A stretch of 64,000 nt of DNA, from the NCBI GenBank assembly GCA_013396995.1, contig VWZP01010904.1:6574244-6638243 (forward strand). Reading direction: 5' to 3'. A program made the translations under genes and the position numbers. The notes under the pieces are model-generated. The model was not told the origin of the DNA, did not search any database, and saw only the letters and a program-made list of their open reading frames with translations. Positions 14,221 to 26,042 of this stretch are shown here, one piece after another (the first letter of the stretch is position 1; each line of letters begins with the position of its first letter). Source of the stretch: Dicaeum eximium. Its lineage: Eukaryota; Chordata; Aves; Passeriformes; Dicaeidae.

Positions 14221-17200
14221 TTGGATCTCCCACAATATAGAAAATGCAGAAATAGTGAGTTAAAATATACAGCCTCCATCCCTCTTTTCTTAGTGATTAA
14301 GAAACACAATTTGTTACTCAGAACAACAGCAACCATTGGACCCTTGCCTGTCCCTTGGTATTTCCCAGTGGTTAACTAAGCTATCTCTTGGTCAGATCAA
14401 TCATTGTTATGAGCTTTACCCTTCCACATGTAAGACTTTCCATGCTTTATGAAAGATAGGCTGGGCTTTCACATCACAGCATTGCAGCTGGTAGCATGCA
14501 AAACCTAGGGGAAGACTTGGGCCCCTCCATTAACTTGTCTTCAAGAAAACTGATAGAGCTGAAAACTGGCCTAGAAACTGCTCCAGCATGTTATCCTGAC
14601 TCCTCCCTTCTGCCCACCATGTTTTTCTTCTTGAAATGCAGCAGTGTCTCAGTGGAATCACCAAGTAAACCAACTTCTTCCATCTAAAAATACTTTTTCA
14701 CTATCTTTATGTTTTAATAGAGAGCAAGGAGCACCAGGTTTGTGTTAGAAAGGAGTGGTGAGATGATCCCTGGGTGCCTACAAGGTGTGTTCAAATTGTC
14801 TTAAAGGAGCTTTTCCATTGCCACAACTGAGCCATTGACAACTTACATGTTTTGTATGTACCGTGATTTGTAACAAAGAGCCAATAATAATACCAATGTG
14901 TTAGAGGTGTCCCCTAATGTTCAGAACAAATAAGGAGAATTATAATTTGATAAGGTCAGCATCAAGAGCTAACATAAAATGCATTAAAGAAAGCTTATTG
15001 TTAAAATGGGGTTTTAAAAGACTATTAAGGAATATCATTCCCAGGTAAGCACCTAAATGGATCTAAGTGCAACATGTAGCTCTGTGTATGGGGCTTGCAA
15101 TGAAATTCAGTTAAGCTGTGAAGCAAACTTATTTACTAGTTTGTTTTTACTTGCTACATGATATTTTTCTGCAGAAGCCAGATCTACTGAAGCAAAACCC
15201 CCTATGAACACAACTGAACTCAAAGATTATTTAGAAAATAAGGGGCAAAATGTATATTTTCAAGTAAATGCAACTAGAATTGTGACTACCTTCAATTTAA
15301 TAGATAGGTTTTTCCCCCAGAAGTTCTTTCCATTGCACCAAAGGAAGGCTACATAACAATCACCATCTATAAAACCATTCTATGCATATACATAGTGTGT
15401 GTAGATAGTATACAGAGCACCATCTACTGACATACAAAGAGCATGAAATATTCTTCCTTCCTAAATTATCTTCACTGCAGCTCATAACTGTTTTGAGATT
15501 TTAGTTTTGCTACACCCCACAACCTTATTAGATATGTCTTCCAACTCTAATCCACACTATAAAGTGCAAAAGGATTATGAGGCAAATAAAAATATGTTGG
15601 GAAGTAATCAGGCTAAGGACTTTCTATGTCTCCAGCCAGCACACCCTAAATGTGATGATTTCTGTGAATAATCCCATCATGTATATTGTAATAAAAATGT
15701 GAATTAAGAAAAATAAACCTTGTATTGGCAGAGAATAAAAAATGCATTTGCTGAGGCCATAATCTTTAATTCATTTCCTCAGTCTGCATAATTTACATCA
15801 AACACCAGCTTGGATTAATTAATCTTTCATTACAGTAGTCCTAATTTTGCTTGCTCGCAGGAAGAAAATGTAAAAAGTAATATATTATATGTATCACTTT
15901 ATCTGCCTCTCCTGTTAAACTGAGTGTAAAGGTTTTAGTAGACTGACAGCTGTTGATTAGGAACCTCTGTCCTCAGTTCCTTCAACAAGAGGAAGCAGTT
16001 TATTTTGCCGTTTTTATTCTTCTGGCTTCCACCAGACACAGTGAAGTTGAATTTCAAGACTGCTTGTAGTGATTTCATTGCTGTCACCCTCCAGACATGA
16101 GCTGCTGTGCCTAAAGTGGCTCAGATAGCAATAGTTTGCTGATGTGAGATACTGCAGCTATGTGAGAGCAGTAGAGAGCTCTGGGGCATCATAAGTGTTT
16201 CTACCAGAGGCCTTTTTCCCCCAGTTTTATAGAACTGAAATGCAGATCCACGGAAAGGAGGTATGAATAACAAAGATGTCTTGGAAATAGGAAGGAAGTA
16301 CAGTCTTCTTTATTTATCTGTTCTGTAGTATAATTATTCTTTTATAGCAAATAAAAAAAGCAATAAAAGGAGCAAGAAAACCAGATATTTTTCCCTATCT
16401 GCGTCGTTCAGCCATTACTTACTTGGTGTATGAATTACCAATGCAGATAGTGAGAGGGAGAGGAGTATTTAGAGAGGAGCTGGAGGATTTGTGGAAGCGG
16501 TCACGCACACGCGGTGACAGTGTCTCGGTTTCACCCACAGTACTCCCTCTTCTCAGTTACAGAGCCCCCAGCTTTCTGAGGAGCAACCATATGGCTGGGG
16601 AGAGGGGAACTGATCCTGCTCAGACAGCGTTTGGGGCTGGTTTTTCTTCTGTGCTCTCGGACAGAGAACTCCTTGAGGACAAGCTGGGCTTAGGTGGTTG
16701 TATGATTTCACTCTGTTTCCTAAGCGATTTTTTGCAAGATCCTTTCCAAAGGCTTGCACAATTGTACTTTCCATAGTTCATAATTTTATCTTCTGGTTTC
16801 CATCTTAATGCTTATGTGAAGGTAAGCTTTTTGCAAAACTTTGTAATTCAACAGAGACAGTCCTTCACAGCAAAGACAATATTTTAAATGATTATGCTAA
16901 TATTAAGAGGACACACACAAATCCTGCCAGATTTTTTCTGAAAGAATTGATAAATCTCTGAACTTCCTGAGCACTCCCCAAAGGCATTTAAAAATAATTT
17001 GTGGATGACCCTTCTGATTTCATCTGACCAACAGTATGTTGAGAGCATCTGAGACTTATGCAATGCAGGCATTTAGGAAAAGGGAGACTGTTCTTAAAGA
17101 GCTTCAATGGTGCTAACAATTACTGTCATTATATATTAGCAGTAAGCTCAGAAAAAAGTCAGAAGCATCCTAATAGCATCAACCATAATATAACCACGAG

Positions 17201-20200
17201 AAATTGGACCCCCAGAAAGGAAAACATAAGGAACAAATATACTGGAAGTCCGATGAAGAATTCAGCACTGTCAGAATAGAATGGGTCTAAACATTTTTTC
17301 TGAGATGGGGAAAAATAGCCATTAGAAAAATGATTGTTGCTATTTATGGACATCAGGTTGCTAGGTGACATCATGTGATGTTCACCACTTCATCGGCCAC
17401 CCACAGTTCTCAAGGAATAGCAACAGAGGAGGTGAAAGGGGTGAAAGAAAACCAAAAGGCTGAGTTACTATTAAAAAAAAAAAATGCCTACAGCTCACGG
17501 GAAAGGAAAATAAGCTTTCCAAAAATACCTTCTTTCTTTTCCTAGGAGAATCCAATAGAATTATGCTAACTAAGAACTTTTCACAAAAGTAGCACCTAGG
17601 TGAATAATTTGAAAAAGAGAGACTAAGAACCAAAACCTCCCCGAACCTGAAATATAAGTTAAGGACCTGCTTTTATATATATACACATATGTATATGTAT
17701 GGATGTGTGCACATGTGAGTTTGTATTGAATTTTTCCATGAGAGGAAGACTCCATTCATTAAAGGCCACATCATACTTTTTTTGTTTGCTTCTAATGCTG
17801 TCAGATTTCAATATTTTGGGCTCAAATGCTTCACACTCCTTTAATTTACTAATTTTTTATTATTTCATTATTATTTCATTATTTATTATGTCACCTCAAC
17901 TGCTTCACATAGATTAGATTATTTAAGCACCATTTCTCAGAACCTTTGTCACTTCCTGTGATTTGCAGTCTCTTGAAGTTTATGAGGGGAACTGGGACAA
18001 AGACAAGATTGAGATGGAGAGGAGAAAAATTTTGGATCAAACACCCCACAAAAGCATGTCTAAAAAACTGATGAGCATGGATGCAGGAATAGAGAAGATG
18101 GAGAAGAAACAACAAACTGCACAATTAATTTGTTTCTGTTGTCTCATAAGAAAAAGTCTGATGGTATAGATTGGTGGTCAGCATCCAAATCCTCATCCCT
18201 CTGTTATCCTGTTTGGATACTCCTATCACTCAGGACTTAAGAAGCATGTTGCATAACACAAGCATGTTCAGCCTTTCACCCTAGTGTATCTTTTTAGCTG
18301 TTAACAGTCATGTTTTTAATCCCACCTTTTTTTTAATCACCTCTCCCATTATGACTTCTTTTTCATAGCCTTTTGACTGCTTTACTCTGGACCATAAACA
18401 TTCCTTTTAAGGTTACTGATGCTTTGCTTTAACCTTTAATGCTAATATATAAAATTATTGACAAATATAGATACACCCTAAATGTGTTGTTGTAGAGAGG
18501 GAAAAGCGAGAATTTAATTCCATTCACACTGCTTTGCTAACATTTTCATTTGTGCTGTTGAAAAAGAAAAACCCAGCAAAAAGGCAAATATGCCCTCAGT
18601 TCATTTTCCCATGCTAACAGAGTAGCTTTTTTTTGCTGTGGCAAACACACCTTCCAGACAGGGAGTTGCTTTCGGACTTTAGCGGTTCACTCCCTTCCTG
18701 TTTGAGACCAATTATGTCTCATTTGCAATGCCATTAGTCAAGGAAGTGGCTATCCTGAGGTCACTTCTCAGCCCACCCTTCCTAAATGGCACTGGCATGC
18801 CTTTCTTCCAAGGCACCAGGCGGGAGGCTGGGCCCTCTGTGTGCTGGAGGCTCCTCCAAACCTACAAGAAACGTCAATCTTTCAGGACCGGCCGCAACCG
18901 GTGCGAGTTGAAATGCTCCAAACTCATTTGAAAGCTGTGGTTTGAAAAATGATGCTGGCTATTTATTAAAACAGCAAGCATGATCAGACCAAGCCAATTC
19001 GCTGGTTTAACAGATGGAAGCTTGTTAAAAATCTTTATTCCAATATGTTAAGAATCCAGTTTTGCTATAAATTGTGAAGTATGACTTGTGAGTCAAGCCC
19101 CAGTGGAATGGATGCCTCATACTCTGAGAGTCTCAGCTTTACATTTAAGACCCAACATTTGCCACTCTCAAGGATTTTTTTAGAAGTAAACTATTCCCAT
19201 CATTTAATAATATTCCATGTTTCCTGTCTTTATTTTAACTAGGATAGATAGTCTGATACTTTACATTTTATCAATCAAGGACAGTATGACTATTATTATT
19301 TCTTTGATTTATTAAATTCTGGCCTGCCATCTTTACTACTCAGATAGCACTGTTCTTTTACACCTGAAGGACAGAGTTTTAAGTGATTTCCCAAGGTCAC
19401 ATTGTGTACATGACTAGCAGAGAAATAATTTTGCTTTACTATATGCAGAAGTTCTTCCTTTCTCTGGTCTCTAAGCAGGGGGAAAAAAACCCACAGAAAA
19501 TTCACTTGAATTGTGGGAAATCCATGGAAAAAAAGAAACAGGTAGTGATAAAAGAGAGTTAAGAGCTGAAGGAGGGAGCTGCTGCAAATCTGCATACTCA
19601 GTTTCCCTATGGATGCAGCATAGTGTCTGAGGTGCCCTTGTTCACAGGCTTTCCTGGACAGCCCTGCAGCCTTATGGTGTTACTGACACAGGCTGCCAGG
19701 ACTCAGCAGCAGATTTCTGACCTCAGGGAATCCCTCTCAGGTAACTCACACTCCTGATCACATACCTTCCTTCTCATTTAAATATTCAGCATTTTCTAAT
19801 TAAATTTGTATTTGCTATAACTATCATAAGACTTTTCTGTGTTGTATCTTCCTAAAATGAAAACAGAATAAGTAGCAATCAGGCACCTATGACCACATCA
19901 TACATGAGTATAAAAGCTTAAAATAAAAAGCTTGTGTGCATTTATGAGTAAATTAACTTTCAACCTGAAAACCTAAAAGCAGGAACACTTTGTGCTTGGG
20001 TTTCACTCCTGTAACTACAATTTTGAGCTGAGATTAATGAAGTTACCTTTCAGTGAAACAAATGAAAGAGACAAGAATGGCTGTAAGACATGAAGCTGCT
20101 CCCAGTGAAGCCCCACCATTTAACTTCTAAGAAATAATGTCAGTATAAATCATGATGTGATGACTGCTTCACTGAAATGATTCATGCCATATGGTCTGAA

Positions 20201-22060
20201 AAGCAAAATGGGCACAGTTTATTTTTAAAAGAATAAGAAACAAGAAGTTGGAATATTCATTGCTTTGTCCTGCCAGGCTGAACATTTGCTGTAGCAGGGG
20301 CCAGACTTACTGCAGGTCTGTCTTTTTTTGCTCACTTAATATGTTGCACTAGTTTGTGGCTTCAATCTCATTCATAATGGAATAATGTCTACAAAATTAT
20401 GACCAGAACTCTGCAGCCTCTTCTGCAAACAAATGTTCACTGAGTACCTAAGGGCTACATTACCTTCTCACTTTGCCTTAAAAAAAACAAAAAGAAAAAA
20501 CCCAAAAAACCAACAACAGAAATTTCAGATGTAATTAGTCCTTACAGTATAATTACTATCTTGGTAGCAAGAAGACAATTAAACTGAGTCCCCTGACAGA
20601 GGTGAAAGGTGCTGGCAATTCCACGTGTCACTCAGCTTTCCCAGTTGTAAAGCTGCTTATGTTCAATGCCTTTTTTTCTGTATTGTTGTGTATTAATATA
20701 TTCCATGGGAGACTCCACTTAAGCAAAAAGAAATCTAGTTTCTTTAATAGTCATAATGCTTCTCTGGTAATGCACCACTAGGAAAAAAAAGAGAAACAAA
20801 TGATTCATATTTATTTAGTGATGCTAAAAGGTGCGAGCACACCTCACTGAAATATTTAGGCCCTACACCTACTACCTCAAAGGTAAATGACAAAACTCAG
20901 TAACTTCAACTATGTGCAATTAAGTCTATAACCTTACAAGCTAGACTGCCTTATTCATTTTACTCCAACTCAAGGACAGTGAAAAGCCACCATCTCCTTA
21001 GAAAAGTACTGGGAAAAGGGTACTAGTGGGTATATTGTAGGCATTGTGCAAGGTGTCAATGGCTGCCTGGTTCTGCCCTCTCCCACCCCTGTGCAGAGAG
21101 ATGTGCCATAAGAAAGTCATTTGAGAGCAGTCCATTTTCAAGGAACTGAGCTTTGTGATAATCAATTTTGCAGAATTTATTACTGGGCATAGTTTCTTGA
21201 AAGAATTCATTCTGGACTGAAAACTTTGATGTCACTGCTTCAGGTGGCTTGATTTGGTCTGGAAGATGTTAGAAGGGTGATTTCTAAATCAAATATTTAT
21301 GATGGGATATCAAGTTCAATTTCAGCAAGATAGCCAGTAAATGGATGAGCAGGATCCTTGTAGCTAGTGGAAATTTGTTCAGGTTCAGTGACGTGGATTC
21401 ACATAATTCACATTGCAAACACTTCATTTGTGAGACTGATGTAATTAAAATATATAGATCAATGTCAACTGGCAGTCTGATTCCACAATGATGTAATGAG
21501 GTTCATACTGCCTGGGGTGGCTACTCCTAAATCATCCTTAAAGATAAGAACAAGCTTATCGAAGCATTAAAAGCAATTTAACATTAGCTTTTAAACAAGC
21601 AAGCGACACTTGTTTAAATGACAGCAAGTCTGAAGAACAAAACCTATTTTTTTAAAATAGGTTAAAATAATGATTAGCACATTTTTACAGATGGAAGCTG
21701 AACAGACTTATCCTGGATTAATTTAAATTTATGAAAAATATCTGTGTAAAGAAGCTATTTCATTGTAACAAGTAAACCTGTTATTGATGTGTTTTAAACT
21801 TAATATAAGCTTCTTGTATCAACTTAAGTATGCACAGAGCACTGTCTTTTCTCAATCATTTTTAAACTGTGCACATACAGTACAACATTGCATGTAGCCG
21901 AGTTTGGATTAGAGGAAAGCATTTATCATGCAGTACATTCAACTCCTTCTCCACTCCTATGATCCCCTCTAGTGGTCAATTAATTGTCTGCTAAATGTTT
22001 CTTAGTACTACAAATTACTTGTACCTCTCCTGCATCAAAACGGCTCCATTCTGTTTGAAT
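14221..22060. other. Intergenic sequence without recognised genes
   Basis: Mostly AT-rich. The GC-richer islands at about 16420-16700 and 18640-18940 contain no recognisable protein. The blocks at about 15600-15900 and 18440-19080 have the texture of conserved non-coding elements, but this cannot be tested without an alignment. Confidence 0.65.
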
Positions 22061-22315
22061 TCAAGAGAGCTCATTTTCTATTCCTGTGCTGCATATGAGA
22101 AGGACAAAGCAATGAATCTTTTGAAGAGTGTGGCTGGTGCATCTGTGGGCAGCTTTATGTTCCCTTCTAGGAGCAGCCAGATTGTGCCCCCCACGTAGAA
22201 CCCAAAGCCATCTCTGTTGGCAGTGCAGACCAGGAGGTGATGCTTCCACCCCGTGCTTGCCATTAGGCTGTCTGAAAATGCCCACTGCAAGCCTGGCAGC
22301 AGGAACACTTCTCAA
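22061..22315 (-). pseudogene. Minus-strand open segment with laminin-G/pentraxin-like look
   Basis: A GC-richer segment in AT-rich surroundings, open on the minus strand for 76 codons at 22078-22308. The translation contains STGWKHHLLVCTANRDGFGF followed by YVGGTIWLLLEGNIKLPTD. The spacing W-x-H-H-L-x-V-...-R-D-G-...-F-Y-V-x-G resembles the central strands of concanavalin-like (laminin-G, pentraxin or thrombospondin-N) folds. I do not recognise the gene. It has no good splice acceptor upstream and stops after AAQE, so a fragment of a retrocopy or an orphan exon is more likely than a live gene. The resemblance is by eye only. Confidence 0.25.
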
Positions 22316-24071
22316 GCAGCTTTGAACAGCATAACAATTTGTGACTTGTCATATTCATACAAGTATATGCTTGAGGTTTACCTACCTCAATAGAAAACTG
22401 AGTCATGTATTTTGATTTTTAGCAAGATTACAGGCAACTTGTAATTGTAGAGATTTCATACAAATTGGCAGACCTTTCCCCAAAATTCCTGTCTTCACCT
22501 TGCTATTTTGTATCAGTTCAAGCTGATTCAGGGCTATCTTAATTTTCTAATCTTGTGCACCTCTATTTCTTCCTTGTACTAGCACCAAGAGTTACCTGAC
22601 TGCTGAGAGAGATGGCTAGCTGGCAGTCCAGTGAAAAAGAAATCATGACAAAAACTGAAAAGCTTTAGGGCACTGGTGACCTAGCTAAAGGCAAGCAATG
22701 GCTGTGGAGTGCTGAGACCTCTTCTTTTGGTGTTCTCACTTGTGTGCGTGTGGTTTCATGTTTGTGTTTGTATATTGCAAAGGGCATGGGATAAAGGCAA
22801 AGTCTACACCCATGGGCTTAGATGGTTACAAAACGTGTTTTAGCCAACATTCTCATGATTCTTTTTCCCTTCCCCAGAGATGGGAAACTCAGGGATGAAC
22901 ACAAAGAAAGCTGTGGAGTGCATGATTGGTAACACTATGAGAGGAACATAAATATATAATCACAGCCAAAATCGTCTTTTAAATGTGGGTGTCAAGAGAC
23001 GGTTTGGGAAACTCAAACTTGTTCTCCCTCATACACAGAACATCTCTAGTACACAGAAAAGTTATGATTTTTCAAGAACACCCTGTGGAATTAAAACAGT
23101 GACTGATACACATGCTTGGCTATCATATACATACATATATATGTATGTATAAGCAATGCTATCAAAAGACAGTGGGAGAAATTACTAATGTAGATATTTT
23201 CCTGTAACATAAATTAGCAAAATACTTTTATTAGGAATACTTACAGAGAGACCCATTGCTGCCACCTACTTGCACCACACAGTATCTCTTAAATTACCAG
23301 GTTTCTTTTTACTTTTGATAATTATATGCTAATTTCACTTCCAGTTGCTCCCAGTTCTTTGTCTTAGCCTGCATTATTGACTGATATGAAAACTTCCCAG
23401 TTTGGGTCAACAACTGTACAGTGATAAATCACTTTGGGTGGCATAGAGATACAGCTTTTAAAAAGAAAGGAAAAGAGAACTGCCTATTTCTGTCCAGTTC
23501 TGTGTATCTTGTTTTCTCATTCTACTAATTGGATGTTAATGTTTAAAAAGGAGCAAGAGTTTACGTACCTAATCTCTGCTCTCAGATCTGTGCTCCTTCA
23601 TGTAAAGAAATTATGTCAGCCCATTTGAAACAGAAGTCTATTCAAAGTTCAGCCACATGGTACAAGACAGTTGAGAGCTGTGAAGAGATTGCTGGGGTAC
23701 TGGCACTGATGTACACATATGGTCAACAAAAGTGTGTCAGCCTTCACGATGCTCTTCCTTCCTCTGACTGCTATAAACAATGTTTTTAATTTCCAGATTT
23801 CTGTCTGCGGGTGTGGGAGGATGTCACAGCTATCCTGATTCCCACTTTTTAAAGCTTAGCACTCAATAAAGCCACATCTTCTGTTAAACAGAAATAATTC
23901 AAAATAGTTGCTTCAAAAATTGTGGGGATTTCACGCATTAAGAACATTGATGTTGTAATTAGTTCCATCTGATTGTATGCCTTTCTGGTCTTCATCACAG
24001 ATTCAGCCACTGAATTTTCTGAAGGTCCATATAAAAAAAAAAACTCACTGGTTAAAAAAGGTCAAAAGGGC
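22316..24071. other. Intergenic sequence up to the LTR
   Basis: AT-rich, no gene recognised. It contains a perfect AT-rich palindrome at 23126-23151. Confidence 0.7.
23126..23151. repeat. 26-bp perfect palindrome (TATACATA...)
   Basis: The sequence reads identically on both strands over 26 bp, built from TA, CATA and TATG units around a central ATATAT. It is probably a microsatellite-derived cruciform-prone site. Confidence 0.8.
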
Positions 24072-24744
24072 TGTTGTGGTTTTACACTACTTGGCAACTA
24101 AGCAACATGCAACCATACACTTGCCCCCCCACCACTGGGGTTGGGGAGAGAATCCAAAAAATGGAAACACACATAGATTAAGAAGTAAAGAGCAAAGGCT
24201 AGAAAACTTGTGGGTCGAGGTAAAAGACATTTAATACATAAACCAGAAATCATGCACACAAGCAAAGCAAAAGAAGGAATTAATTCACTGCTTCCCATGA
24301 GCTGGCTGGGAGTGTTCAGCCATCCTCAGGGCAAGTTACTTGGCAAGACAAATGCCATCACTCCAAACATGCCGCCTTACTCCTTTTCCCCCCAACTTTA
24401 TATATTGATCGTGATGCCTCATGGCCTGGAATATCCCTTCGGTAGCTGGGCCTGTCCCTTGTCCTGGCTGTACCCCCTCCCGGCTCGCTATGCACCACCA
24501 GTCCCCTCACAGGTGGGGCGTTATGAGAGTACGAGAAGCAGAAAAAGCCTTGGCTCTCTGCAAGCACTGCTCAGCAATAACAAAAACATCTCTGTATTAT
24601 CATGCCTGCTTTCAGCACTACCCCAAAACACAGTCCCATACTAGTCACAGTGAAGGGAGCTCACTCCACCTCAGCCAAAATCAGCACAGCAGGGCTGAGG
24701 CACCACCCCACAGTGGGAAATCAAGACTAGAGGTGTCCGAGACA
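24072..24744 (-). mobile_element. LTR of an endogenous retrovirus, copy 1
   Basis: About 673 bp with TG...CA ends. On the minus strand it opens TGTCTCGGACACC and closes ACCACAACA. A TATA box (TATATAAAG) lies at 24397-24405 and a poly(A) signal (ATTAAA) at 24230-24235, the proper order for U3-R-U5 read leftwards. The sequence resembles an LTR family I know as widespread in birds, from memory. No gag, pol or env sequence is present. The flanks (aagggc on the left, tacggc on the right of copy 2) are only a weak match for a 6-bp target duplication. Confidence 0.75.
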
Positions 24745-25408
24745 TANACTACTTGGCAACTAAGCAACATGCAACCATACACTTGCCCCCCCACCACTGG
24801 GGTTGGGGAGAGAATCCAAAAAATGGAAACACACATAGATTAAGAAGTAAAGAGCAAAGGCTAGAAAACTTGTGGGTTGAGGTAAAAGACATTTAATACA
24901 TAAACCAGAAATCATGCACACAAGCAAAGCAAAAGAAGGAATTAATTCACTGCTTCCCATGAGCTGGCTGGGAGTGTTCAGCCATCCTCAGGGCAAGTTA
25001 CTTGGCAAGACAAATGCCATCACTCCAAACATGCCGCCTTACTCCTTTTCCCCCCAACTTTATATATTGATCATGATGCCTCATGGCCTGGAATATCCCT
25101 TCGGTAGCTGGGCCTGTCCCTTGTCCTGGCTGTACCCCCTCCCGGCTCGCTATGCACCACCAGTCCCCTCACAGGTGGGGCGTTATGAGAGTACGAGAAG
25201 CAGAAAAAGCCTTGGCTCTCTGCAAGCACTGCTCAGCAATAACAAAAACATCTCTGTATTATCATGCCTGCTTTCAGCACTACCCCAAAACACAGTCCCA
25301 TACTAGTCACAGTGAAGGGAGCTCACTCCACCTCAGCCAAAATCAGCACAGCAGGGCTGAGGCACCACCCCACAGTGGGAAATCAAGACTAGAGGTGTCC
25401 GAGACATA
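24086..25408. repeat. Direct duplication of 661 bp around a single N
   Basis: 24086-24746 and 24748-25408 are direct repeats with about two differences, joined by one undetermined base at 24747. The repeat covers nearly the whole LTR plus two bases of right flank. Confidence 0.93.
24748..25406 (-). mobile_element. LTR of an endogenous retrovirus, copy 2
   Basis: Repeats copy 1 at an offset of 662 bp, starting 14 bases inside the LTR and ending with the same TG...CA terminus. By eye it differs from copy 1 at two places only (tcgagg/ttgagg near 24216/24878, gatcgtg/gatcatg near 24410/25072). TATA box at 25059-25067, poly(A) signal at 24892-24897. It is separated from copy 1 by one N, so it may be an assembly duplicate. 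It ends about 570 bp before the FAM98B start codon, with transcription directed away from FAM98B. Confidence 0.7.
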
Positions 25409-25820
25409 CGGCCTACACCATCTCAGGCAGAACTTCTCAATTTCAGAGTTCACAGAAATAACTTCGCAGAAGTCCAGGCCTCAAAACCTGTTTTTTTGAA
25501 CCAGGTGCCAGAGGCAGCTTAGGGTAAGGGTGGCAGAGCTGGCTGCCCTGGCATGAGCCGTGTCCGGAGCCCACAAGGGTGGCTGTGGTCGCTCCTGATG
25601 CTGTGTTTCTCCAGGCGCCTGGTACCCGGTGGAGGATGCAGCGGGCAGGGGTTTGGGGCCAAATGCGGAGCACAGCCGCAGGGCCGGGAGAGGAGCCCCG
25701 CCGCGGAAGGGAGTACCCAGCACAGGCGGAAAGGCAGAGCCGGGCTGCATGGAAGGCTCACCCCCAGTCACAGCCGGGGGCTGGCCCCGAGGGGCTCAGC
25801 GGCCCCTCGGAGCGGGGGTG

Positions 25821-25851
25821 NNNNNNNNNNNNNNNNNNNNNNNNNNNNNNN
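25821..25851. other. Assembly gap (31 N)
   Basis: A run of 31 Ns lies between two very G-rich segments inside the CpG island, 126 bp before the FAM98B start codon. The missing sequence is probably GC-rich promoter or 5' UTR that the sequencing did not recover. Confidence 0.97.
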
Positions 25852-25977
25852 GAGGGGCGGGGGCAGCGCGGGGCCTCCCCGCGGCCGGAGCTGGCGTGCG
25901 GCGGCAGCGGAACGCGGCGGCGGGCGCGGGTTGCGGAGGGCCGCTTTGAGGCGGGCACCGCGCGGCGCGGCGCCGGC

Positions 25978-26042
25978 ATGAGGGAGCTGCCGCCGGGCCC
26001 GGGGATGGAGAGCGACATCTTGGACGCGCTGGAGGCCTTGGG
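25978..26042 (+). CDS. FAM98B: FAM98B coding exon 1
   Basis: Encodes residues 1-21 and two bases of Gly22 (MRELPPGPGMESDILDALEA...). Donor GT is at 26043. The ATG at 25978 has G at -3. The second ATG at 26005 has G at both -3 and +4, a stronger context, and would give a 402-residue protein. The exon sits inside the CpG-rich promoter block. Confidence 0.88.

Noticed and set aside
16423..16776. 117-codon + strand frame in a GC-richer stretch
   Set aside because: No recognisable domain, no splice or promoter context, and an overlapping frame of similar length on the other strand.
24098..25306. Paired open frames on both strands in the LTR region (up to 144 codons)
   Set aside because: They lie inside LTR sequence, appear twice because of the duplication, and resemble no retroviral protein.
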